Assembly: GCA_037893245.1 (NCBI GenBank)
Contig: JBAIAA010000098.1
Coordinates: 186,001 to 250,000 of the forward strand
Direction of reading: 5' to 3'
Length of the DNA stretch: 64,000 nt
Source: Crossaster papposus
Taxonomy: Eukaryota > Echinodermata > Asteroidea > Velatida > Solasteridae
The position numbers and the translations under genes were made by a program. Below are positions 12,029-22,689 of this stretch, piece by piece. Numbering within the stretch: the stretch's first letter is position 1; the number at the start of each line of letters is the position of its first letter. Under the pieces are notes generated by a model that worked only from the letters and a program-made list of their open reading frames with translations, ran no database searches and was not told the origin of the DNA.

Positions 12029-12744
12029 TTAGGAAATCTAGATGTGACCAGCACTCAATTTTATGATGCATTGGCGTCTTATCCCTACGATGTGTCGCAG
12101 CTGCGACACGTCCTGTGAGTAATTTCACAAAACACATTAACGCGTCGTAGGTGTAATTTATAGCATAAAACTGTTTGTATGGAATGCGAGGAATTGTAGC
12201 GCCCCGTTATATTGAGCGCCGTCACCACAAAACTAGTCGATAATTACTATCGGCAGGTTTTACAAAACAGTGGGATAAAACAAAAGTCAATCACAAATTA
12301 GTACAAGTATATCCAGTGAAGTGGCAGCCTATTGAAATGGAACGAAGCATCCATTCAAAAATGTTCGTCCTATTTTGTTGTCGCACTTTCATCAAGTTGC
12401 GGTGATTGCCTCTGGATATTAAACCGAAAAAGATGCAACACTTGTTATTACCGTTGCAGATCTGAAGCCACTTTCCATTCACACCGATACTTGCGTGACT
12501 ACCACCACACCTACGCAGCTACTCTACTGCCACATGGTCGGCCCTGGGCTTGGCATGCTCGTTGGCGGTAACGGGGTCGGGGCCAAGTCCTCGGATGAGA
12601 TCGGCCACATGGCAGCTAACATGATACTGAAGGGAGAGTGGGACTATGACATGCCGAGAGAGAAGTTTAGAGTGAAGTGGAAACCGAAAACTGAGAGGTC
12701 ATGATGCTCATACTTAAAATCCTAGGAATCCTAGAATTCTGACA

Positions 12745-13250
12745 AAGTATCAAATGCTTTATACTTGCAGTTAATTGCACAGCCGAATGGTTTATAACAA
12801 TAGAGTCTATCATGTGCAGGTACATGTACAGCCACACACAGCGAACATGCTCGTATGCTAACTGAGGTGTTTGAATGAAATCAGAACTTCAAGTTGCTGC
12901 TTCGCAGTCAGTGAAGCCCCTTTTCATCCCCAGAATGTTGCAAGAAATTATCGGCCATCTATGTCTCATTTCTTTTCCCAAACGCGGTACACCTGCTTGT
13001 ATTCCGATCCTAGACACTCCATCTTCTATGTTCATACTTTTTTCTGCTTAACCACACATACAAACTTGTAGTTTGCATACTAGTATTTGCTTCGCTTTTT
13101 TCAAGGTAGCCCCGACCCAACCTTAAAAAAAATTGAGTAAGCACTGCTAATCTGAAGCATTTACTTCTTTTAATTTATACCAAATGGAGTAAATGCTAAT
13201 GTTCTACCTTAATTTGTTATTCATACAGATGCTATTAAATGCTTAAAAAT
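12745..13250. repeat. Dispersed AT-rich repeat, copy 2
   Basis: Colinear with the repeat at 2313-3033. Shared blocks include the GTTTGAATGAAATC region (about 12870), the AAATTATCGGCCATCTA region (about 12945-12965) and the GGTAGCCCCGACCCAACCTT block (about 13105). The copies differ by substitutions and by an insertion of about 40 bp near 12815-12850. It begins about 40 bp after the stop codon of the oxidoreductase. Confidence 0.68.
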
Positions 13251-13489
13251 TGGCAATTGAAGCACAAAATTAAATTTTGTATTTATTCATCGACTCTAGC
13301 TGGGTTTGAACCTTGAACCTCGAGTTAAGCTGCACTGAGCTTTAAAGTATATGAACATTTTATTAAAAATGAATATTGAAAAGAGTATAAAATACGTTTG
13401 AAACAACATAAAATGGGTAAATATGTTTATTCAGTAACGATATGTTTAAATGCCAGTAGTAGTACAGCGGACATGTATGAACATTTAAA

Positions 13490-13815
13490 GGTAGGATACA
13501 TTGCTTAAATTATCATGAATGGGTGAATTTGGAGGGGTTGTATTTTATAGTAAATATCGTTTAACTGACCTGTTGGAAGTTTTACAATCATGGATTGGAT
13601 GCCGAGAAATTAAAAGCAAGAAAAACTGCATTCTTTTTCAACCGACGTCGGGCAGTTATTCTTATGTTGTTCTTGGTTTTTTTTGCATTCGCCAGCGGGC
13701 GATTGTGAATATGTTTGTACAAAAAAAAAAGTTTTGGAACAATTACACGATATCTACCATAATCTGCCACATTATTTTCTTTCAAATAAGTAAGATATTT
13801 ATTAGTACATCGATA
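13490..13815. repeat. Dispersed repeat also forming the loop of the 46-kb fold-back element
   Basis: About 325 bp similar in the same orientation to 46680-47040. Shared stretches include TTATAGTAAAT plus CGTTTAACTGACCT (near 13545-13575), CAACCG-CGTCGGGCAGTT (near 13638) and TCAAATAAGTAAGATATTT (near 13780-13800). No coding frame or terminal repeats were recognised here. In the second copy the same sequence is the centre of a large inverted-repeat element. Confidence 0.65.
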
Positions 13816-14112
13816 GTACATTGTACAACTAATTAACTGCATTAAATCGTATTGAAACAGTCTAGAATTAAACACCAAATGTATTTCAGCTATTGTGACA
13901 AATATCGAGTGTGAAATAAAAAACACATGCAACCTAAAACAAGTTCTATAAACATATTACTTTTCATTAATTGTTTTTCATGTACATGTAGTTTTTATGT
14001 CTGTTTGTAATGTGTTTTGAAACCCAATTGTAAGACGCTAAACAAATATTAATTATTATGACATTATATTATCCCTTTTTATACGACTACTGTTTCAGCA
14101 ATTATTTATTAT
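13816..14112. other. AT-rich 3' flank of the C1q gene
   Basis: No gene is seen. On - this is the region immediately downstream of the C1q stop codon and should contain its 3' end. An AATAAA overlaps the stop codon (14112-14117 on -) and another lies at 14105-14110. Confidence 0.5.
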
Positions 14113-14940
14113 TTATTCGGGGTAAAGGAGGAAGCCACTGAATGAGGTGTTGTGAAAGGTGGGACCATACGCCCTACCGCGCATGGTAAGCCCCACCGTG
14201 TCTCCTCGCTGTAGAACCAGCACCGCGCTCCCAGACACCTGCTCAGTGAGAATTGCATCATTGCCAAGGCCAGTGACAACATAGTCGTCGTTCTTCCGGA
14301 GATGAACGTGCAGGTTGCTGCTGCCAGGATATTTGTTCACAGAAAACGTAAACACGTAGGTGCCTGGCACAGTACACGTGAACGTGCCGGTCCCGAGATC
14401 AAAGCTGGTACCCGGCAGAAGCGTCTCGGTCTGCTGGAAGGGCAAACGGGTGTCGTGACTCGTAGAGGTATCAGAGTTGCTCGTCCTCACCGCGGTGAAT
14501 GCTACCCGCTGGTTGGAGTCGTCTGGTGTCTCCCCTGGCTCACCCTTCTGACCTTTGACACCAGTCTGACCAGGACTTCCGACTACACCCTGCAGACCTT
14601 TCGGACCTATCTTGCCGGGCTGGCCTATCCCATCGTCACCTTTAGGCCCAGCGTTCCCAAGTGCTCCCCGCTCACCCATTGGACCGATGGGCCCGATATC
14701 GCCATTCTGACCCGGCTGACCTGCGTCGCCCTTTGACCCCGGCTGGCCGTAGGGTCCGACCTGACCAGGTAAACCTGGTATACCATGTGTGGCAGCAGGT
14801 CCCTGGCAGCACATCGGACACGCCTGAGACGCTGGAACATCACCGTCCGAGGCAACCGGCCCAATGACGGAAGCTCGGAGCTTGACATAGTTACCCAGAA
14901 AGAGGGCGATTGAAAGAACGGTTGCCACCAAGATCTCCAT
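14113..14940 (-). CDS. Secreted collagen-like C1q-domain protein (single coding exon)
   Basis: A 275-residue frame runs from the ATG at 14940 to a TAA at 14113-14115. I chose this ATG rather than an in-frame one nine codons upstream because the minus strand immediately before it reads as a pyrimidine-rich tract ending in TATACAG (AG at 14943-14942), a good splice acceptor. The upstream codons are therefore probably intron. Domains, numbered from this ATG: hydrophobic signal peptide 1-24; a short region with a CPMCC cysteine cluster (41-45) likely to cross-link chains; 28 Gly-X-Y triplets at 53-138 with one break where a GI pair replaces a triplet (104-105); and a C1q globular domain at about 145-275 with the usual beta-sandwich pattern and a terminal SGFLLYPE. 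Such proteins trimerise and act as soluble pattern-recognition or matrix proteins. Invertebrates carry large families, so orthology is not assignable. The frame is intact, and GC content is clearly higher than in its surroundings. Confidence 0.93.
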   Translation of the reverse strand: MEILVATVLSIALFLGNYVKLRASVIGPVASDGDVPASQACPMCCQGPAATHGIPGLPGQVGPYGQPGSKGDAGQPGQNGDIGPIGPMGERGALGNAGPKGDDGIGQPGKIGPKGLQGVVGSPGQTGVKGQKGEPGETPDDSNQRVAFTAVRTSNSDTSTSHDTRLPFQQTETLLPGTSFDLGTGTFTCTVPGTYVFTFSVNKYPGSSNLHVHLRKNDDYVVTGLGNDAILTEQVSGSAVLVLQRGDTVGLTMRGRAYGPTFHNTSFSGFLLYPE

Positions 14941-14968
14941 TCTGTATAAAATACAAAAAATAGACAAT
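14941..14968 (-). promoter_or_regulatory. Probable 3' splice acceptor just before the C1q start codon
   Basis: On - a T-rich tract (TTTTTTGTATTTTATACAG) ends at 14942, one base before the ATG at 14940. This implies a 5'-UTR intron ending at the start codon. The upstream non-coding exon and promoter were not located in 15-16 kb. Confidence 0.6.
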
Positions 14969-16044
14969 ATAAATCACAAAAGGAGCTAATTTTATTAAAC
15001 AGAAAAAAGAAGCAACAAAAAAGATAATTAATTAAAAGGTTCTCGGGTAGAGCGCATACAAAATAACTTCAGATGTTCGTTTTGGTCGGTTTTTATAAAG
15101 CGGCAAAACAAATTTGACGGAACAACTTTTTTGAGGGAGAGTATCGTACGGGTTTTGAATCAAGCTATGAAGTAGGGCCAACCCCACCTCTTCTCCTCTT
15201 CTCCAGAAATTCATTGTAACTGCGCTTTAATTTCGTCCGCAAACATCGTCGAGCTCAACTCTTGATTCTCAAATTCTAAAATTCGAAAGGGGTTTCATTT
15301 AAGTTGCAGTATAATATAAATTATAGCTTTGTGATTCGTCATAAATTAATGTGTGGTTTTGGGTTTTTTGTTTTGTTTTTATTTTAGATTATAATAGATT
15401 TAGACGCTGTTCTCGTTTTGTTCTGTTTACTATCAAACGTTATGGTAAATTTTTGAATTTAAGTGACCAAAGAGTGCTAAAACAAACGACCAAAACCACC
15501 CAAATTATTTTTTTTAAATTCAATTTCGAACGGCACGTGAAACGAATTTCACGATTTTAGTAGGAATCAGAAAGGTATACAAATTGCAATAATACTTGAT
15601 ATCGAATGGAATTGAGAATTGAGCCTAGGCGATGTTCGGGAACGAAAGTAAAGTGTAGTTATAATAATGTGTGATACAAGTGTTAAATAACTGGGAAAGA
15701 TATAATATCCTGAATGAAAAACTCTGTAATATTTCAGAATTTGTCTCGCTGATTGTTTAGCTGTAGCTCCTCGCAAGATACGTCAATGGTTTTTTGGCGA
15801 TGTTAAACAATAATACGTTATTTGTTTTGAATACAGTAAGGCCTACCTTGATTTAGAGCTCAACCGAAGTAGAAATCTTAGTGAATGAAGTTGAATGTCA
15901 CCTGAAAATAATACAAAGAAAGCAAATACCTTTGATCACAACACTTTAAGTCATTATTTTGTTTGTTTGTAACAAAGAGGGGGGAAACAAGACGAGTTCG
16001 TGGATGCAAAGAAGGAATATAGTACGTTCGACCGACTTTTGCTC
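14969..16044. other. Upstream region of the C1q gene; no further gene recognised
   Basis: Short AT-rich frames on both strands have no recognised motif. The C1q promoter and first exon on - would be expected here. A G/A-rich stretch at about 15975-15992 and T-rich tracts occur, but I cannot support a specific promoter. Confidence 0.45.
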
Positions 16045-18000
16045 CTACTAGTGTTCATGCGTCTTGCACGTACGTAAGACGGTCATTAAGCTCTTGGCCA
16101 ATGAAAAGCTCCGCTTTACAGGCTCCACCCCAAGCGTCACTCCCTTCGACTGTCCACGTCCTTAGAATTCCACAATGAGCCCCGTCTGCCATTGTTCGTT
16201 TTATTTCACTCCGTTGATTTGCAACGAAGGTCGTGAAGAGGACAATGCAACGCTATACGTCATCGAGTTGTTCACGGCTCAGATGTTATAGGACTCTTTA
16301 GGGAGATAAGGCAGGCCCGTACAAAAAATAATAATAATAAATTAAAAAATAAAAATTAAAAAAAAAATATTAAAAAAATAAATAATAATAATCAAAAATA
16401 ATAAAAAATAAAAAAGGTCCACTTTATTATTACCTAACACATCTCCCTTGAAACCTAAAAAGAATTCCTAAGATACCGGGAATTTGTTTACACGACGTAT
16501 CATTTGAAAAGACTCACAGTCCTTTAGGTACGTCTTTTAGTCAGGTAGCTTAATGTTGTATTAAGGGATTACCGTTACCAGGAGGATAAAAGCACAATAT
16601 TTGGCATAAAGACCTTTTTTGGCCTAATTAGTGTTAGCCTAGGAGGCCTCCGAAGTTTTTCAAACATAGCCTATGCCCAATTTGCATAAATTGTAAATAC
16701 CTGTTGTGTAACATTTTGTACACATATTGGGGTATTTTTTTAAAGATTTTATTTGTTGAAAAGTATGGTTTGGTGAATCTAGTTACATATTTTTACTTCA
16801 GTAACATTTTCTGAAATGACTGAAAAATTATGAGAACATAGTAACGATACACAATGGCTAATTATTATATTCTAAAGTTGCGCGCATTTACCCTGTTTCC
16901 ATACAATGTATATCATCAAGTAGTCTTGCCAAACTTCAGTCTTTATGAGCTTTAAAATCACCAAGTATTAAACCCTTATGGAAAATCATATGGACATTGA
17001 TAACATTTTGATAGTTAGCCCAGCAAACAAAAACAGGCAAAATGAGATGGCTGTAAATTGGGCTAAAATGTCGGTGAAGGGTTGCCTAACGTGGGAGACT
17101 TAAACAAGTTCAAGGAAATCCCTCAAATAAGAGTATTATTGCTTATAATTATGTCAACGTCAAATGGTTTCTCACACATAATTTAGTGATTTCCTTAAAC
17201 TTTGACCACTTTTAGCCCAATTTACGGACACCAAATTGTTCCCATTTTTGTTTGCTGGGCTAAATATTACAATGTTGTCATTGTTCATATGATTTCCATT
17301 AGGTTTTAATATGGTAACTGTGCCAGTATGCAACTTGGTAAATTTGAAGCTTATCAATACTTAGGTTTGGCAAGACTACTTGATAATAACCGGAGACAAG
17401 GTACCAACTTAAGGGTATGATTTTTAGCCATTTCGATCGTTACTATGTTGTATGTTCTCATAATTATTCAGTCAATTATATGCTTTACAACATGTTATTG
17501 AAGTAAGGGAACTGTAAGTAAATTCACCAAAATAAATTTTGCAAACAAAATAAAAAATTTAAATATGGAAACAAATATATTACACGACAGGTATTAAAGA
17601 TTTATGCAAGTTAGGCATATTTCCACTAATAATCCAGCTTGGTGACCATCATTTTCGGATTCAGCACCCCAAAATAGCTATCTTACAAACTTCTACTCAA
17701 AAGATGCCTCTTCTTGCCCTAGATGAGACCTTTTTTGAAATATCGCCTGGACTATAATAGTTCTTATTGCCGGACAACCATTGAAGTAATAGAAGCAGTG
17801 TGTTGTTAATCCCCACTGTTGCAAATCCACGAGTGAAAAGAAATTGAACAATTGGCTACCGAACTCGTTGTGAAATTCTATAGACGTCGACGGTCTGATG
17901 GAGTTGGAGTTCGGGGCGGAGTCAGCAAAGCAGAGCTTTTCATTGGCCAAGTGCTTAATGACCGTCTTACGTACGTGCAAAACGCAAGAACACTAATAAG
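16045..18000. repeat. 2-kb imperfect inverted repeat (long hairpin), centre near 17140
   Basis: The two halves are reverse complements over almost their full length. The outer 150-200 bp pair strongly (16049-16240 with 17815-17995, including the shared word CGTACGTAAGACGGTCATTA). Middle blocks pair (TGCATAAAT and AATTATGAGAACATA regions, about 16680-16850 with 17430-17620). The inner arms pair (16915-17090 with 17165-17395, around TTAGCCCAGCAAACAAAAA and CAAGTAGTCTTGCCAAAC). The left arm has an extra AT-rich insert at about 16320-16440. No transposase is seen. It may be a fold-back element or a derived TIR element, and its transcript would form long dsRNA. Confidence 0.75.
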
Positions 18001-18632
18001 ACTTAAGATTTTTCATGGTGGAAACATCAATAGGATGGAAGGTTTGCGGTAACACCATTATGGGTTGTGGATGATGCTGAGTTCAGTGGACCATTGAGGT
18101 AGGCGATTCTGGAATAGGATACGCGGCAGATTCTGACAGGATGCTAAACGATGCTTGGTAGGATGCTGGGGTAGGCTTTGTGTGCTCATTGAAGCATATG
18201 TCAGAAGGATGGTGGAACAGCTTGAACATCAAGCACAGTACCAAAGGTATACATGCATAGGGGACCCTAAGTACATGAACAGCCTTTTACATGTACAACC
18301 ATTTACATGGACAGCTAGGCAGAGAGTCAACATATAATCCGACACAACTTACTCTATTCAAGAGTTTCGTCTAAAAAATACTTTTGTAAAAAAACCTAAT
18401 CAAGAAGGAATAAAAACATTCATTCCATCTCAAGACTTGAAGAGCCTGTTTCCATCTGTCACAGAACCTTACCTTGTAAATCTCGTTCTTGCGTTCAGGT
18501 CTCTCTCTGGCTGTCCTGTCGAAAGCGAAGATGAGTTGCGGTCGTTGTGAGGAATGAATCGCGCGCTCCTGCCTTAAAAACTTGCCAGTGATTTCCTAAG
18601 CAGTGACTGAGGAACTTTGCCCGGTTTGTGAT
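18001..18632. other. Spacer without recognised gene
   Basis: Frames of about 60-66 codons lack recognisable features. I see no RNA gene or repeat. Confidence 0.5.
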
Positions 18633-18943
18633 TTGCCCCTAATGCGCTGTCAATTACACACCACTGACTCGTTTAATTCATGAACGGGAGTTATGTTAAT
18701 GTGACTTCCAGTCACCGACACTGTGAAATGAACACATCTTATTGGTGGACGTTTTTTAGATGTCGATGACATGTTCAAACGCGTGGCCCCCTAGTGCGCT
18801 GTCAATTACACACCACTGACTCGTTTAATACCCATGAACGGGAGTTATGTTAATGTCACTTCCAGTCACCGACACTGTGAAATGAACACATCTTATTAGT
18901 TGACGTTTTATAGACGTCGATGACACGTTCAAACGCGTGCTTC
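18633..18943. repeat. Two-copy direct tandem repeat, about 152 bp each
   Basis: The segment starting GCGCTGTCAATTACACACCA occurs at 18644 and again at 18796, and similarity runs from about 18633-18785 to 18786-18943. The copies differ by a few substitutions and small indels. No gene is present. Confidence 0.8.
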
Positions 18944-19458
18944 GTGATTGACACTCACAACTGACCAATGAAAGGAAGACAGTTGAGATTCAAAGGTTTG
19001 CATGGCGAAAAGGCAATAATTGAGCTTAGACCACGTGTAAACGTGTAGCGGTTCGCATTTTTTTCTTCGGCAGCTGGGTGCGTAAACGTATAATCATGAA
19101 AAGAACAATGGCAACTGATCATCTATTATTTAAAAAAAATATAAAGAAACCCTGTCCTTAAAGATGGACTACAACGGAATATTGATAAAGGCTTTGTTGC
19201 CTTTTTTTGTTCGAGAAATGTATAATGATTACTAATATATCATTAGTATTCAATAAATCTTGTTCCTTCATGCAAAAAAAAACCAAAATTGATCGGCGTT
19301 CTACGACCCAGAAAAACTCAGTTTCAGCAAAAGCCCTTAACTCATGAATAATTCATACGTTGTGTGTGACGTACTACCCATGACGATTTACTCGGGTCGA
19401 TCGTGTGCGTGCATTTTTACCGTACAATGCAATGCGGAATAACAGCGGACAAGCTAGG

Positions 19459-20013
19459 CTATATTTTGGTACAACTATTTTCGACCGAAAAACAGCGAAA
19501 AATGTCCGATAGCAGCGAGTATTGGGAAGACCACAGTATAGATGAGGAAGAGGCATTTCGTGGAGGTACTTCTGAGGACAGTGATGGCAGCTCTAGCGAT
19601 GAGGGGAGCTCACCAGACGAGAGAGAAGGCGATGACTCTGCAGCCACGGCAGACCCGGCGGTTGCCGATGACTCGGCCGACGTAGAAACAGTAGGCCTGG
19701 TGGTAGTAGTACGAATTCTCTCGATGTTTGGCGCTTTCAATGTGGGGATCGATCCAGGCTTTAAACGAAACTTTGTTGTCAATCCCAGTGAATTTTTCAA
19801 AGCACTTGAAGGTTCAACACAGTCCTCTGAAAAATGTGCTGAACAAATCAAAGGCCTACTTCTTGCCGAGAAGGTCAGAAGGTGAAATCCTTTCGTGTAA
19901 TATTTACGAACTTCACCCATTCCTTTGATAACGCAGGATCCCGCGGAAATTGCACAAAATGAATCTCTGGATTCTTCGAACAATTTCTCTTGCATCCAGT
20001 CCACCAACAACAC
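19459..20013 (-). pseudogene. THAP zinc-finger domain fragment (C-terminal half) with Ser-rich tail
   Basis: On - an open frame contains the second half of a THAP DNA-binding domain. The ICSAHF-EDC block supplies the third and fourth zinc ligands (Cys57 and His60 of the frame), followed by SSALKNSLGL and a RLKPGSIPTL box (83-92) that ends the domain. The first half (the Cys-x-Cys side and basic region) is not continuous with it. A TAG acceptor-like site at about 19857-19856 suggests the domain is split by an intron there, with the earlier exon elsewhere. The frame after the domain is Ser/Thr/Pro-rich and ends at 19459. Whether the gene is alive cannot be judged. The opposite strand of the same DNA is also open (19502-19885) and would encode an acidic protein beginning MSDSSEYWEDHSIDEEEAF. 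Confidence 0.6.
19502..19885 (+). other. Acidic ORF antisense to the THAP fragment
   Basis: A 127-codon frame runs from the ATG at 19502 and is rich in Asp, Glu and Ser for its first 60 residues. It lies wholly opposite the THAP fragment and its Ser-rich tail. Its second half is the complement of the THAP motif, so at least that part is probably not selected as protein. The N-terminal acidic run could be a real first exon of a divergent gene, but I recognise no family. Confidence 0.25.
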
Positions 20014-20419
20014 ATGAAGTTGGCATTATTGTAGCTGATAGTGATACACTATAAAAAAAAGATTCGTAAAAACTTCATGCCTCTGCATGAAAACGCATAC
20101 ATAATACACACGGAATAACATGGCGTTTTTTGTTTACTCTCGGTTGCTCATGGGTAGTACGTCATCACTTTTCGCTGGTTTACAAGTCCGCTGGTACTAT
20201 ATCGTGGATTTCATTGTGGTTTTCAGTGGATCTTTGCCGGGAACCAGTACAGGGCGGGAAATTTCAAAATCGAAGAATCGAGGTCTAATTTTTTTCGGTC
20301 AAATTGCAACAAAATTATTTAGAGAAAAACATGACCGTAACAATAAAGTGTTACCTGAACACAACATAAACAAGGTCCGATAATAAATGTAATGTGTGAG
20401 TTTTCGTTGTAGTCCATCT

Positions 20420-20500
20420 TTAACTAACTCGCTGATAGCCTAGTTGGTAGAGAGATGGGCTATGGATCGAAAGGTCTCTGGTTCGAATCCAGCTGTTGTT
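20420..20500 (+). mobile_element. tRNA-like sequence, probable SINE head
   Basis: A box-like TAGCCTAGTTGG (about 20437) and B box GGTTCGAATCC (about 20479-20489) have tRNA-like spacing, but the ends do not pair as an acceptor stem. It is therefore a tRNA relic or SINE head rather than a functional tRNA gene. About 100-150 bp of unrelated sequence follow that may be the SINE body. Confidence 0.55.
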
Positions 20501-21037
20501 AACGTTTACCAATTTTCTTGTGAAATATCTTAACCAGAGAGCAAGGCTAAAGGAAAAACCGGGTTATAGATAAGTGCCTTGAACAATATTGTATTGTGAC
20601 TTCCTTAATGAAAGACCACTCGAACCACTGACTTGTTGGGTGGCCAACTATGATTGGTGGATAGAAACATGACGTACACCGGTCGTGATTTGTTCAGTGC
20701 TCAGTTCGTGTTGTATGTAGAGCCCCATGTATGAAACAAACGCTAGCCACGATATTATTAAAGGGAACCTATTAATATAGCCAAACATTATGTAAACAAA
20801 TTGTCGAGTTCCACATCTCTACGCTCTACATCAAGTTAAAACAATACTATTCCGCAAATGTTTTGACATTTTGTTTTGATGGTAATCCATTTACTGGGTT
20901 TAATGCCAAAGCCGCTTAAACACTAAAGTTATCAGAATGTGTTTCTACTGGTTTGTAGTTTACTGTGGTTCTGTTTGTTTTTTGGTTTGTTTTTGTTTTT
21001 GTTTAAGGAGAGTGGGGGGGGGGGGGTCTTCATTATT
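20501..21037. other. Left flank of the Helentron array; no gene
   Basis: No coding signal is seen. A run of G lies at about 21013-21026. The array begins after CATTATT at 21037. Confidence 0.5.
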
Positions 21038-21200
21038 AGCTGTTTCGGTTTTTCACCGAAACAGCTTTTGTTTTCGTTAAAGTTTTTTTAGCTGTTTCGG
21101 CAACTCAGCCGAAACAGCTATTGTAATCGTTAAGATTTTTTTTTTTCTTTTTTTTAGCTGTTTCGGCAACTCAGCCGAAACAGCTATTGTAATCGTTAAG
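21038..21200 (+). repeat. Three stacked family-1 5' ends
   Basis: Hairpins lie at 21038-21066, 21090-21119 and 21156-21185. Each is followed by a TTGTTTTCGTTAA- or TTGTAATCGTTAA-type word and a T tract. The first has a TTTTTCA loop; the second and third are identical to each other. Confidence 0.85.
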
Positions 21201-21201
21201 A

Positions 21202-21232
<31 letters not shown>

Positions 21233-21240
21233 TTCTTTTT

Positions 21241-22490
21241 CTCCTTCAGACTCTTCTCCATAGGGTTTGTACACGTTTTTTGTTCTGGCATAGCACTTTG
21301 GCACTTTGGTAAATCCGATCGACTTGAGACTTGGCATACACTTAGACCACCACCCACAAATGATCCTAGAAGAAATTTGTCACGATTACGTCATTCGTGG
21401 TCACGTGACGTCACGTTAAAGGTGCAATTTTTTCCCATAGGATTTGTACACGTTTTTATTCAGAATATTAAATTTGACACTTCTGTAAATCCAATTGACT
21501 TGAGACTTAGCATAGACCTCGAACACCATCCCCAGTAGGGCCAAGAGGAAAATCGTCATGATTACGTCATCGGGGGTCATGTGACGTCACGTTAAAGGTG
21601 CAGTTTTTAGGACCCTCTATCTCTGGAAGTACATGTCTGATTGGGGCCAAACTTGGTATGCAAGTATTCGAGGATGTGTTATAGACGAAAATTAAGATGA
21701 CGTAATTATGACATCATCGGGTGTCATGTGACGTCACATTAAAGGTTCAGTTTTCTCCATAGGTTTTGTACACGTTTTTCTTCAAAATATTGAATTTGAC
21801 ACTTCTGTCAAATCGATCGACTTGAGACTTAGCACAGACCTCGACCACCATCCTTAGGAGGGTCAAGAACAAAATAATCAAGATGACGTCATCGGGGGTC
21901 ATGTGACGTCACATTAAAGGTGTAGTTTTTAAGACCGTCTAACTCTGAAAGTACAAGTCCGGTTGGGGTCAAACTTGGTTTGCAAGTATTCGAGGATGTG
22001 TTATAGACAACAAATAGGATGACGTAATTATGACATCATCGGGTGTCATGTGACGTCACATTAAAGGTTCAGTTTTCTCCATAGGTTTTGTACACGTTTT
22101 TCTTCAGACTATTGAATTTGACAATTTGGTAAATCCGATCGACTTCGGACTTGGCACACACCTCGAACACCATACCCAGGAGGGCCAAGGGGGAAATCGT
22201 CAGGATGACGTCATCGTGGGTCATATGACGTCACATTAAAGGGGCAGATTTTAGGACCCTCTATCTCTGGAAGTACTTGTCTGATTGGGGCCAAACTTGG
22301 TATGCAAGTATTCCAGAATGTGTAATAGACGAAAATTAAGATGACATCATGATGACATCATCGGGTGTCATGTGACGTCACTTTAAAGGTGCAGTTTTTC
22401 CCATAGGATTTGTACACGTATTTTTCAACTTATATATCTTGGGAAAATTGACAAATCCAATCGATTTTAGACTTGGCACACACATAATGA
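21241..22490 (+). repeat. Family-1 tandem core repeats, block 1
   Basis: Two alternating monomer types are present. The alpha type (about 150-180 bp) begins near CCATAGG-TTTGTACACG. The beta type (about 145 bp) contains CCTCTATCTCTGGAAGTAC and GTGTTATAGACGAAAATTAA. Both finish with GTCA-GTGACGTCAC-TTAAAGGT. The block is almost identical, without indels, to 42991-44250. Confidence 0.85.
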
Positions 22491-22506
22491 AAGTTATCTT
22501 AGACAT

Positions 22507-22546
22507 CCGAAACAGCTCTGTGTTTGTCCACAAACACATGTCTAGT
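22507..22546 (+). repeat. Family-1 3' end
   Basis: Sub-terminal CCGAAACAGCT at 22507-22517, 20-nt hairpin, then CTAGT. The next 5' end starts at 22548, directly after TT. Confidence 0.85.
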
Positions 22547-22547
22547 T

Positions 22548-22648
22548 AGCTGTTTCGGCAACTCAGCCGAAACAGCTATTGTAATCGTTAAGATTTTTTT
22601 TTTTCTTTTTTTTTTTTTTAGCTGTTTCGGTTTTTCACCGAAACAGCT
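22548..22648 (+). repeat. Two stacked family-1 5' ends
   Basis: Hairpins at 22548-22577 and 22620-22648 are each followed by T tracts. The first abuts the preceding 3' end, giving a head-to-tail junction. Confidence 0.85.
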
Positions 22649-22689
22649 TTTGTTTTCGTTAAAGTTTTTTTTTTTCTTTTTTTTTTTCT

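Larger units (their letters stand above)
10198..12704 (+). pseudogene. FAD-dependent oxidoreductase (DAO/sarcosine-oxidase-like), last three exons, two in-frame stops
   Basis: Three exons with consensus borders join in phase. Exon A runs 10198-10662 (acceptor TGTAG|, donor G|GTAAAT), exon B 11273-11416 (TTTGTAG| to G|GTAGGT) and exon C 12460-12704 (TTGCAG|AT to a TGA stop). Both junctions complete a split glycine or aspartate codon. The translation resembles the middle and C-terminal parts of DAO-fold flavoproteins: a YRDVG-LWLT start, a KVLL-N-A-TAVGDLLPAG block, an RLRGMPS-CYILP block, WYLKIGHD in exon B, and a GPG-GM--G-NG-GAKSSDEIG C-terminal block near the FAD end. Such enzymes oxidise amines or amino acids using FAD. 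Two in-frame stops break exon A: TAG at 10545-10547 and TAA at 10653-10655. The N-terminal FAD-binding exons (GxGxxG) were not found upstream. Either this is a recent pseudogene or the stops are assembly errors. The intron between B and C holds two SINEs. The substrate is not predictable. Confidence 0.68.

Noticed and set aside
14302..14736. A 144-codon frame on +
   Set aside because: It is the antisense shadow of the C1q/collagen coding exon.
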